Shown one piece after another: positions 18,330 to 26,406 of a stretch of DNA of 64,000 bases (positions within the stretch are counted from its first letter, which is position 1; each line of letters begins with the position of its first letter). The notes under the pieces were generated by a model. The model was not told where the DNA came from and searched no databases. It worked only from the letters and a program-made list of their open reading frames with translations. Source of the stretch: Rhodobacteraceae bacterium LMO-JJ12 (lineage in GTDB: Bacteria; Pseudomonadota; Alphaproteobacteria; Rhodobacterales; Rhodobacteraceae); the NCBI GenBank assembly GCA_021555075.1, contig JAKGBX010000001.1, forward strand, positions 1,054,001 to 1,118,000. Direction: 5' to 3'. The translations under genes were made by a program, and so were the position numbers.

Positions 18330-19439
18330 GTGAGCAGATCACTTGCCGACCGCCTTGCTGATTATGCTGCCGTCGCGTCCGACCTGGGTGCCGACGCTGT
18401 GGCGTTGGTGCCGGGGCCGAATTTTACCCGTTTGGTCGAACACGGCTTCATGAGCCACGAGCGCCCTTTTCTGCTGGTAGTTCCTGCAACTGGATCTGCA
18501 GCAGCCTTGGTGCCCAACCTTGAATTGGGCAGCTGGGATCTGGTTGGTTTTGAAGGTGCGGTTTTTGACTGGCGCGATCAGGATGGATACGACGATGCCT
18601 TCGCCGATCTGTTGCAACATCTGGCAATCAAATCGCTGGCTGTCGAAGGTCAGGTCATGCGCGTTTTTGTGCACCACGCATTGAAAAGGGCGCAACCCGA
18701 TCTCAGGATCATCGACGCCGAGCGCGAAATTTCCGCGCTGCGGATGATCAAAACACCCCAAGATGTTGCCGCGATGCAGACGGCCATTGATATTTCCGAA
18801 CGTGCTTTGTCGCGCACTTTGGCCAGTGTAAAGCTGGGCCAGAGCGAAAAAGAGATCGAACAGATGCTGGTGCAGATGCTCTTTGCCGAAGGCGCCGACG
18901 ATCAGGCCTTTGCCCCCATAGTGGCGGCAGGCGACGGATCGGCGCGCCCGCATGCAAAGGCGCGACACGATTACGCGGTCAAGGCAGGGGATGCGCTGTT
19001 GATCGACTTTGGCGCACGCAAGAACGGGTTTTGCGCCGATATTACCCGCACCGTGTTTCTGGATCATGTCAGCGATGAAGGGCGCGCAGTCTATGACACC
19101 GTTTTGCGCGCCAATTTGGCCGGCCTTGCCGTGACCCGCGCGGGCGTGACGGCGCATGAGATCGACGACGCAGCGACGTCGGTGCTCGAAGCTTCGCCTT
19201 TCGCCGACCGTATCCGCACCAAGACCGGCCACGGGCTTGGCCGCGAGGTGCACGAGGCACCTTACATCATGCGTGGCAACCATATGGTCTTGCCGGCGGG
19301 CACGGTTTACACAAACGAACCGGGCCTTTATCAGATCGGAAATTTCGGTGTGCGTATCGAGGATGACGTTCTGGTCACCGAAGAGGGATTTGAGACGCTG
19401 ACACATTTTCCCAAGGAGCTGACGGTGTTGTCATGTTGA
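18330..19439 (+). CDS. M24-family peptidase (Xaa-Pro aminopeptidase/prolidase type)
   Basis: The 369-residue protein combines a creatinase-type N-terminal domain with a pita-bread metallopeptidase domain. The five metal ligands can be followed: Asp in LLIDFGA, Asp in CADITRT, His in GHGLGREVHE, Glu in YTNEPGLY and Glu in RIEDDVL. It probably removes an N-terminal residue next to proline or splits X-Pro dipeptides in the cytoplasm. Its stop overlaps dppB by seven bases, so peptides imported by this operon are the likely substrates. I chose GTG at 18330 because the GTG at 18291 lies in the terminator loop. Confidence 0.88.
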   Translation: MSRSLADRLADYAAVASDLGADAVALVPGPNFTRLVEHGFMSHERPFLLVVPATGSAAALVPNLELGSWDLVGFEGAVFDWRDQDGYDDAFADLLQHLAIKSLAVEGQVMRVFVHHALKRAQPDLRIIDAEREISALRMIKTPQDVAAMQTAIDISERALSRTLASVKLGQSEKEIEQMLVQMLFAEGADDQAFAPIVAAGDGSARPHAKARHDYAVKAGDALLIDFGARKNGFCADITRTVFLDHVSDEGRAVYDTVLRANLAGLAVTRAGVTAHEIDDAATSVLEASPFADRIRTKTGHGLGREVHEAPYIMRGNHMVLPAGTVYTNEPGLYQIGNFGVRIEDDVLVTEEGFETLTHFPKELTVLSC

Positions 19440-20440
19440 ATTATGTCCTCAGCCGTTTGCTGACCTTCATACCCACCTTCATCGGCGTGACGCTGATTTC
19501 CTTCAGCTTTATCCGCGCACTTCCCGGTGATCCGATCGTGGTCATGGCGGGTGAGCGTGGCTTAAGCGATGAACGCTATGCAGAACTGTCCAAGCAATTC
19601 GGCTTTGATCAACCGATCTACATTCAGTTTTGGGACTACCTCACCGGGGTTCTTCAGGGCGATCTTGGCACATCCTTCGTCACCAAACGTCCGGTGTGGG
19701 ACGAATTCTTTGCCCTCTTTCCCGCCACCCTGGAACTGTCGATCTGCGCTATGATCTTTGCTGTCGTTCTGGGCCTTCCTGCGGGGGTAATCGCGGCCGT
19801 AAATCGGGGCAAGTTTTTCGACCGTGCACTGATGTCGACTGCTCTCATCGGGTACTCAATGCCGATCTTCTGGTGGGCTTTGCTGTTGATCATCATCTTT
19901 TCCGGCAATCTCGGCTGGACGCCGGTCTCGGGGCGCATCAGCCTGATGTATTACTTCCCAGACGCAACAGGCTTCATGCTGATAGACAGCCTGGCCTCGG
20001 GACAGAATGGGGCGTTTGCCTCGGCGGTGCTGCACTTGTTGTTGCCGACTATCGTGCTGGGTACGATTCCGCTGGCGGTGATCGCGCGCCAGACCCGCTC
20101 GGCTATGCTTGAAGTATTGGGCGAGGATTACATCCGAACGGCGCGCGCCAAGGGGCTGAACCCGGGGCGGATCAACGGCATTCATGCCCTGCGCAACGCG
20201 CTTATCCCGGTGATCACCGTGATCGGACTCAGCGTTGGCACTCTTCTCGCCGGTGCGATCCTTACCGAGACGATCTTTAGCTGGCCGGGCATTGGCAAGT
20301 GGATGGTTGATAGTATTTTCCGGCGCGATTATCCGGTCGTGCAGGGCGGTTTGCTGCTTATCGCTGTAATGGTGATGGTGGTGAACCTGACCGTTGACAT
20401 GCTCTACGGTGTCATCAACCCCAAGATCAGGAAGCGCTGA
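19433..20440 (+). CDS. dppB: Peptide ABC transporter permease DppB
   Basis: A 335-residue membrane protein of the DppB/OppB type, with the N-terminal segment MLNYVLSRLLTFIPTFIGV and six hydrophobic helices. The EAA loop that docks the ATPase is visible as RTARAKGLNPGRIN. It forms the translocation channel together with DppC. Its start overlaps the peptidase gene, indicating translational coupling. Confidence 0.94.
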   Translation: MLNYVLSRLLTFIPTFIGVTLISFSFIRALPGDPIVVMAGERGLSDERYAELSKQFGFDQPIYIQFWDYLTGVLQGDLGTSFVTKRPVWDEFFALFPATLELSICAMIFAVVLGLPAGVIAAVNRGKFFDRALMSTALIGYSMPIFWWALLLIIIFSGNLGWTPVSGRISLMYYFPDATGFMLIDSLASGQNGAFASAVLHLLLPTIVLGTIPLAVIARQTRSAMLEVLGEDYIRTARAKGLNPGRINGIHALRNALIPVITVIGLSVGTLLAGAILTETIFSWPGIGKWMVDSIFRRDYPVVQGGLLLIAVMVMVVNLTVDMLYGVINPKIRKR

Positions 20441-20441
20441 T

Positions 20442-21347
20442 ATGGATGATGCCCTTTCCACCGAAGCCAAGGTAGGTCACGAACGACCCGGACGTTTGCG
20501 CGAATTCTGGTTCTATTTCCGCGAAAACCGTGGCGCCGTTATCGGGTTATGGATCTTCGCGGTATTTGCATTTTTGGCCCTGTTCGGCCCATGGGTCGCG
20601 CCGCATAGTGCGACCGAGCAATTCCGCGCCGATGCTCTGCTACCGCCAGTCTGGCAGGAAGGCGGCAGTTGGAAATACATCCTGGGAACCGATCCTCTTG
20701 GCCGGGACATGCTGTCGCGCTTGATCGTGGGGGCACGGTTCTCGTTTTTTGTGGGGGTTGTCGTGGTTACAATTGCGGCCTCTGGTGGTATTTTGGTCGG
20801 CCTGATCGCAGGATTCGCGCCGAAATGGCTCGACAGCATCATCATGCGGATCATGGATATCATTCTGGCGTTTCCATCGCTGTTGTTAGCGTTGGTGCTG
20901 GTGGCTGTTCTGGGGCCATCACTGACCAATGCGATGATCGCCATCGCTATCGTTTTGCAACCGCATTACGTCCGCCTCACGCGCGCCAGTGTATTGTCAG
21001 AAAAGCAAAAAGATTACGTCACTTCCGCGCGTGTAGCGGGGGCCGGATATCTGCGGCTGATGTTCATAACCGTGCTACCCAATTGCCTCGCCCCGATTAT
21101 CGTGCAGGCGGCGTTGTCCTTCTCGACCGCAATTCTGGATGCTGCGGCGCTGGGCTTCCTTGGCATGGGTGCGCAGCCCCCAACGCCAGAATGGGGCACC
21201 ATGCTGGCCGAAGCGCGTGAATTCATCCTGCGTGCATGGTGGGTCGTAACCTTCCCGGGCCTCGCTATTCTTGTAACCGTACTGGCCATCAACCTGATGG
21301 GTGATGGGCTACGCGACGCGCTTGACCCGAAGCTGAAACGGAGCTGA
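20442..21347 (+). CDS. dppC: Peptide ABC transporter permease DppC
   Basis: A 301-residue partner permease. It has the extended N-terminal region and the LGTDPLGRDMLSRL signature that marks DppC/OppC proteins, and the EAA loop YVTSARVAGAGYLR. It starts one base after the DppB stop codon. The start MDDALSTE fits the family length better than the longer in-frame start inside dppB. Confidence 0.94.
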   Translation: MDDALSTEAKVGHERPGRLREFWFYFRENRGAVIGLWIFAVFAFLALFGPWVAPHSATEQFRADALLPPVWQEGGSWKYILGTDPLGRDMLSRLIVGARFSFFVGVVVVTIAASGGILVGLIAGFAPKWLDSIIMRIMDIILAFPSLLLALVLVAVLGPSLTNAMIAIAIVLQPHYVRLTRASVLSEKQKDYVTSARVAGAGYLRLMFITVLPNCLAPIIVQAALSFSTAILDAAALGFLGMGAQPPTPEWGTMLAEAREFILRAWWVVTFPGLAILVTVLAINLMGDGLRDALDPKLKRS

Positions 21348-21351
21348 GCCG

Positions 21352-22329
21352 ATGACCCTTCTGCGTATCCGCAATCTCAGCGTTGATTTCGCCACCGCCT
21401 CGGGCGCGTTTCGCGCCGTAGATGGTGTCGATCAGGACGTGGACACAGGCGAAATCCTTGCCATCGTCGGCGAAAGCGGGTCAGGCAAATCTGTCTCCAT
21501 GCTAGCGATGATGGGCCTCTTGCCCTGGACCGCGACAATCACTGCCGATGAAGTCAACTTTGACGGTCACGATTTGCTCAAGATCGAGCCACGCGCGCGC
21601 CGCCGAATTGTAGGCAACGAACTGGCGATGATCTTTCAGGAGCCAATGTCGTCGCTCAATCCGTGTTTCACCGTAGGTTGGCAGATCAAGGAAGCACTTC
21701 GCTATCACCTCAGCATGGGCCGCCGCGAACGCCACGCCCGCGCAATAGAGTTATTCGAGCAAGTCGGCATTCCCGATCCCGAAAAGCGTCTGTCGGCGTT
21801 TCCGCACCAATTGTCAGGCGGGATGAATCAGCGCGTGATGATCGCCATGGCGATTGCCTGCAAACCCAAGCTCTTGATTGCTGATGAGCCGACAACTGCG
21901 CTCGACGTGACTATTCAGGCGCAGATCCTCGATTTGCTGGCCAGCTTGCGTGACGAGACCGGAATGGGTCTTGTGCTGATTACTCATGACATGGGCGTTG
22001 TCGCCGAAACGGCTGAGCGGGTGAGTGTGCAATACGCAGGTCAAAAGGTTGAGGAACAGCCAGTTAGCGGGCTGTTCTCCACGCCGCATCACCCTTACAC
22101 AGCCGCGCTTTTGGACGCTCTGCCGGAACGGGCGACCGAACGTATGCTGCCCACCATTCCCGGCGTTGTGCCGGGGCAATTCGACAAACCGCAGGGCTGC
22201 CTGTTTTCTCCACGATGCAAGTTTGCTGACGCCAAGTGCAAATCAACACCTCCACCGTCTCTTGGTGCTGATATCGGCTTCGCGCGCTGCTTCTACCCGC
22301 TCAATACCGATGAGAGGATTGCATCATGA
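21352..22329 (+). CDS. dppD: Peptide ABC transporter ATPase DppD
   Basis: A 325-residue ATPase with Walker A GESGSGKSVS, signature LSGGMNQRV, Walker B LLIADEPTTALD and a switch histidine in LITHDMG. The C-terminal oligopeptide-transporter extension contains CxxxPRC-type cysteines (GCLFSPRCKFADAKC), which hold an iron-sulfur cluster in related DppD proteins. It starts four bases after dppC. Its stop overlaps the dppF start in an ATGA arrangement. Confidence 0.94.
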   Translation: MTLLRIRNLSVDFATASGAFRAVDGVDQDVDTGEILAIVGESGSGKSVSMLAMMGLLPWTATITADEVNFDGHDLLKIEPRARRRIVGNELAMIFQEPMSSLNPCFTVGWQIKEALRYHLSMGRRERHARAIELFEQVGIPDPEKRLSAFPHQLSGGMNQRVMIAMAIACKPKLLIADEPTTALDVTIQAQILDLLASLRDETGMGLVLITHDMGVVAETAERVSVQYAGQKVEEQPVSGLFSTPHHPYTAALLDALPERATERMLPTIPGVVPGQFDKPQGCLFSPRCKFADAKCKSTPPPSLGADIGFARCFYPLNTDERIAS

Positions 22330-23291
22330 CCGATGCTCCCGTCATGCAAGCTGCAGCGTTGCAGCGACACTACGAGGTGAGCGGAGGTTTCCTTCGCAAA
22401 TCTCGCCTGTTGAAAGCCGTGGCAGGTCTCGATTTCGAGGTAACGCCGGGTAAGACGCTCGCAGTTGTGGGCGAAAGCGGCTGTGGCAAATCCACCCTCG
22501 CGCGCATGGTCGCCATGATCGAGGAACCGACGACGGGCACGCTGATGCTGGATGGCAAGCCGGTGGTGCGCGAGGCTTGGGCTGACCTGCGGCAATCCGT
22601 GCAGATCGTGTTTCAGGACCCCTACGGATCTCTCAACCCGCGCCAACGCATCGGCACCATCCTGATGGAGCCGCTGGTGATCAACCGCAAGTCGATGGGC
22701 AAGAGTGAGCGTGAGGTCAAGGCCCGCGAAATGTTGCGTCTTGTCGGTCTGCGCCCGGAACATTTTGACCGCTATCCGCATATGTTTTCGGGTGGTCAGC
22801 GCCAACGTATAGCCGTCGCACGCGCATTGATGCTCGACCCCAAAGTGTTGGTGCTGGACGAACCCGTTTCGGCGCTCGATTTGTCAATTCAGAGCGCGAT
22901 CCTGAATCTGATGCTGGAACTACAGGACCGCTTGCAACTCGCTTATCTCTTCATCAGCCATGATCTGAGCGTCGTGCGTCACGTTGCCGATGAGGTGATT
23001 GTGATGTATCTCGGTCGCGCGGTTGAGAAGGCCTCCAAGGAGGCGCTATTTTCGGCGCCGCGCCACCCCTACACCGTGGCGCTGTTGTCAGCTACGCCGC
23101 AAGCAGACCCGGCAAGCGTCAAGCATCGCATCAAGCTCAAAGGTGAGTTGCCTTCGCCGTTGGCGGTACCCGATGGGTGCCCCTTCGCACCACGTTGCTG
23201 GAAAGCACAAGATAAGTGCCGTGCGGAACTACCCACGCTGGGGGAGGGACCACATGCCGCAGCCTGCTTCTTCCCCGAGAATCAGGACTGA
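22326..23291 (+). CDS. dppF: Peptide ABC transporter ATPase DppF
   Basis: A 321-residue second ATPase of the importer. It has Walker A GESGCGKST, signature FSGGQRQRIAVARA and Walker B VLVLDEPVSALD. The C-terminal part again has paired cysteines (GCPFAPRCWKAQDKC). It forms the ATPase heterodimer with DppD. It is the last gene of the peptide operon; 161 bases with no visible gene separate it from the next TRAP operon. Confidence 0.94.
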   Translation: MTDAPVMQAAALQRHYEVSGGFLRKSRLLKAVAGLDFEVTPGKTLAVVGESGCGKSTLARMVAMIEEPTTGTLMLDGKPVVREAWADLRQSVQIVFQDPYGSLNPRQRIGTILMEPLVINRKSMGKSEREVKAREMLRLVGLRPEHFDRYPHMFSGGQRQRIAVARALMLDPKVLVLDEPVSALDLSIQSAILNLMLELQDRLQLAYLFISHDLSVVRHVADEVIVMYLGRAVEKASKEALFSAPRHPYTVALLSATPQADPASVKHRIKLKGELPSPLAVPDGCPFAPRCWKAQDKCRAELPTLGEGPHAAACFFPENQD

Positions 23292-23452
23292 GCCTGCGCA
23301 GTCGCTATTGCGCCAATGACTGATCCCGAGCGAACCCGCGGATCCCTAATGACATGCGTCAGGCGTAGCCCTGCACCTTCTGCCATTGCCAATGTCCGGA
23401 CTGCACGATAGCAATTTGACTGGATCAATGTGAGATTTAAGGAGGGCTCCAA

Positions 23453-24439
23453 ATGTTTCTAAAGAAAATTCATCAGACAGCTTTGATTGCGGCCTTGGCC
23501 ACGATCACCGCAAACGCGGCAGTCGCTGAAACCGAAGTCAAGATCGGCTATGCGCTTGCACCCGAGTCCCACTATGGCGTTGCTGCCCAGAAGTGGCAGG
23601 AAGTGGTCGAAGCTGAAACCGATGGCAAATTCAAATTCCGACATTTCCCCTCTTCCGGTCTCGGCGGTGAGCGTGAAGTCGTCGAAGGGCTGCAACTCGG
23701 TACTGTCGAAGCAACCATCGTGTCGACGGGTACTCTCAGCAACTTTGTACCCGAAACTGGCGTAACCGACATCCCGTTCCTGTTTCGCAGCCTAGATCAC
23801 GCGCGTCGTGTTCTTGACGGCCCTGTCGGACAGGAAATTCTGGCCAAGTTTGATGACGCCGGATTGGTTGCAATTGCATGGGGCGAGCAGGGCTTCCGCC
23901 ACATCACCAATAACCGCAACCCCATCAACACACCCGAAGATCTGGCCGGCATGAAGCTGCGCACGATGGAAAACCCCGTGCACCTGCAAGCGTTTAACGC
24001 GCTTGGAGCCGCGCCCACGCCGATGGCGTGGCCTGAGGTGATCGGTGCGCTGCAACAGGGCACGATCGACGGGCAGGAAAACCCGCTTTCGGTGATTGTC
24101 TCGGTTAAACTCAACGAGGTGCAGAAATATCTCACGCTGTCGGGCCACGTCTATTCGCCCGCCATGCTGCTGATTTCCAAACCTTTCTGGGATGGCCTTA
24201 CGGACGAGGACAAAGCCGCCTTTGAAAAGGGCGCAACCGAGGCTGTGGTCGCAATGCGCGGGTTCGTGGACAACGTCGAAAAAAGCGGTGTCGAAACCCT
24301 CAAGGAGCGCGGCATGATGGTCAATGAACTATCGACAGACCAGAAGGCTGCACTGCGCTCATCGGTCGAAAGTGCTTATGAAGGTTACTACGAAACCTAT
24401 GGCAAGGATCTGATCGACCGTATTTCGGCGACAGAATAA
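23453..24439 (+). CDS. dctP: TRAP transporter substrate-binding protein DctP (second system)
   Basis: A 328-residue periplasmic binding protein with a signal peptide to about residue 25 (ATITANAAVA). It has the classical DctP pattern: HYGVAAQKW, GMKLRTMENPVH with the substrate-clamping Arg, and MAWPEVIGALQQGTIDGQENP. This last block is typical of the C4-dicarboxylate/sugar-acid group. GGAGGG precedes the ATG. It is the first gene of a rightward dctP-dctQ-dctM operon and differs clearly from the DctP at 15387-16349, so the two systems probably take different acids. Confidence 0.93.
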   Translation: MFLKKIHQTALIAALATITANAAVAETEVKIGYALAPESHYGVAAQKWQEVVEAETDGKFKFRHFPSSGLGGEREVVEGLQLGTVEATIVSTGTLSNFVPETGVTDIPFLFRSLDHARRVLDGPVGQEILAKFDDAGLVAIAWGEQGFRHITNNRNPINTPEDLAGMKLRTMENPVHLQAFNALGAAPTPMAWPEVIGALQQGTIDGQENPLSVIVSVKLNEVQKYLTLSGHVYSPAMLLISKPFWDGLTDEDKAAFEKGATEAVVAMRGFVDNVEKSGVETLKERGMMVNELSTDQKAALRSSVESAYEGYYETYGKDLIDRISATE

Positions 24440-24457
24440 TCCGTGACGTGAAGCCAA

Positions 24458-24489
24458 AAGCGGCTGGCGGCCCAAGCTGTCAGCCGCTT
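24458..24489 (+). terminator. Intercistronic hairpin between dctP and dctQ (second TRAP)
   Basis: AAGCGGCTG (24458-24466) pairs with CAGCCGCTT (24481-24489), and a short pyrimidine stretch follows (CTTTCT). It lies 18 bases after the dctP stop codon, the same position as in the first TRAP operon. It would act as partial terminator or 3'-end stabiliser for the binding-protein mRNA. Confidence 0.65.
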
Positions 24490-24511
24490 CTTTCTATTGT
24501 TGGGGGGAACG

Positions 24512-25030
24512 GTGCGCAGGGTTGAACGCATTTTCGTGGCGCTGAACGGCGCGGTTGTTATCGCGCTTTTGTCGTCGATGGCGTTGATCGTCGGTGCAAA
24601 CGTCACTCTGCGCTATACCACCAACCATTCCCTGCCATGGTCAGACGAGGCTGCGCGTTACCTGATGATCTGGATGACATTTCTTGGCGCCGGACTTGCG
24701 CTTCGACAGGGGGGGCATGTGGCGATCACAAACCTGCATGACCTGCTGAGCACGCGCACCCAAAGAGTGCTGCGCGCAGCTATCGTGGTCGCATTGCTGC
24801 TCTTTTTTGCATTCATGGTCTATGTCGGCTGGCAATACATGGACCGCACCAAGTTTCAGAAAACCCCTGCGTTGCGGCTTTCATTTCGGTATATCTATGC
24901 TGCAATGCCTGTAGGTTTCAGCCTGTTGATCGTGCACCTGTTGCTGATCGCAAAGCCATTCATCCTCGCGGGTCACTATAAGAAGTCTGACGGCGAGATT
25001 GACGCGATGCCCGGTGGCGCCAATGGCTGA
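24512..25030 (+). CDS. dctQ: TRAP transporter small permease DctQ (second system)
   Basis: A 172-residue protein with four hydrophobic helices and the family motif PWSDEAARYLMIWMTF followed by LRQGGHVAI. I chose GTG at 24512 because GGGGGGAA lies five bases upstream; TTG codons at 24497 and 24500 are less likely. The end overlaps the dctM start, so both are co-translated. Confidence 0.9.
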   Translation: MRRVERIFVALNGAVVIALLSSMALIVGANVTLRYTTNHSLPWSDEAARYLMIWMTFLGAGLALRQGGHVAITNLHDLLSTRTQRVLRAAIVVALLLFFAFMVYVGWQYMDRTKFQKTPALRLSFRYIYAAMPVGFSLLIVHLLLIAKPFILAGHYKKSDGEIDAMPGGANG

Positions 25031-26306
25031 AATCTTGTTCGCTTCTCTCTTCGTGTTGATGGTCTTGGGGCTGCCTGTGGCCTTTGCCATGGCAATATCT
25101 GTGTTCATCGCGATTGGTCTGGGCAGCTCCTATCCCCAGATCGTTGTCGTCAAAGAAATGTTTGGCGGTCTCGATAGCTTCCCCTTGCTGGCCGTGCCGT
25201 TCTTCATCCTAGCGGCAGAAATCATGACAGGTGGTGCGATCACCCACACGCTATTGCGCTTTGCCTCGCAATTCGTCGGGCATCTGCGCGGCGGATTGGG
25301 CTATGCCAATGTGATTTCCTCAACAATGTTTGCAGGGATATCCGGGTCGGCTCTGGCCGATGCGGCTGGACCCGGCGCGATGATGATCCGTATGATGGAA
25401 AAGGGTGGTTATGACCGATCCTATGCGGGCGCTCTGACCATTTCCAGCGCCGTGATCGGCCCGATTATTCCACCCTCGATCGTGATGATCATCTATGCCC
25501 TACAAGACGAGGCGGTTTCCGTCGGCTCGCTCTTCATGGCCGGGGTCGTGCCGGGCTTGTTGCTGGGGTGCGGCAGTCTGGCTGCGAACTGGTATGTCAG
25601 CCGTAAACGCAACTATCGCAGCGATGCAGCTCGCCCAGGCCGGAACGAGATGTTGCGCAACACCGCTTTGGCGCTGCCTGCTTTGGGACTGATTGTTTTG
25701 ATTGTCGGCGGCATTCGCGGTGGCATCTTTACCCCCACAGAAGCTTCGGTAATCGCCGTCTTTTATGCGCTGTTCTGCGGCATGGTCATTTATCGTGCGT
25801 TGGGTTGGCGCGACCTTCCGGGTATCATTTTGCGCGCAGCTTTGATCAGCGCGGCCGTGCTGCTGATCCTTGGTGCTGCGCGTGCGTTTGCTTGGGTGCT
25901 GATCATCGAGGGGGTGCCGCAGTTCCTTGCTGAAACAATCATCTCTTGGGATCTGTCACCAATCCTCTTTCTGCTGGCGGTCAACCTGCTGATGCTGATT
26001 TTCGGCCTATTCATGGACCCGCTTCCCGGAGTCATGATCCTGGTGCCAATTCTGGCACCAATCAGCCACGCGCTGGGCATCGCGCCGGATCATTTTGCGA
26101 TTGTTGTCATCGTCAACCTGACGCTCGGCCTGACAACGCCACCGGTCGGCAGTCTGATCTTTGTCGTGTCATCGGCCGCAAATCTATCGCCTGCAGCACT
26201 GGTGCGCGAAATGCCGCCCTTCTTCCTCGCCAATCTGATTGTGCTAATGCTGCTTACCTTCGTGCCCATTCTCAGCACGTGGTTGCCATCAGTGAGCGGC
26301 TACTAA
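25023..26306 (+). CDS. dctM: TRAP transporter large permease DctM (second system)
   Basis: A 427-residue protein with about twelve membrane segments and the DctM signatures GISGSALADAAGPGA, AVIGPIIPPSIVMIIYA and GLTTPPVGSLIF. It is the ion-driven channel of the second TRAP importer. The ATG overlaps the last codons of dctQ. It is convergent with the helicase gene, with about 100 bases between them. Confidence 0.93.
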   Translation: MAEILFASLFVLMVLGLPVAFAMAISVFIAIGLGSSYPQIVVVKEMFGGLDSFPLLAVPFFILAAEIMTGGAITHTLLRFASQFVGHLRGGLGYANVISSTMFAGISGSALADAAGPGAMMIRMMEKGGYDRSYAGALTISSAVIGPIIPPSIVMIIYALQDEAVSVGSLFMAGVVPGLLLGCGSLAANWYVSRKRNYRSDAARPGRNEMLRNTALALPALGLIVLIVGGIRGGIFTPTEASVIAVFYALFCGMVIYRALGWRDLPGIILRAALISAAVLLILGAARAFAWVLIIEGVPQFLAETIISWDLSPILFLLAVNLLMLIFGLFMDPLPGVMILVPILAPISHALGIAPDHFAIVVIVNLTLGLTTPPVGSLIFVVSSAANLSPAALVREMPPFFLANLIVLMLLTFVPILSTWLPSVSGY

Positions 26307-26406
26307 GCCTCACAATTCCATTGCAACACAAGTCCGATTAATCAGCTACGGGCTGTATCGGAAATACCAGAGGCCAATTTCCCCAGCCACCTTCAAAATA
26401 GCGAAC

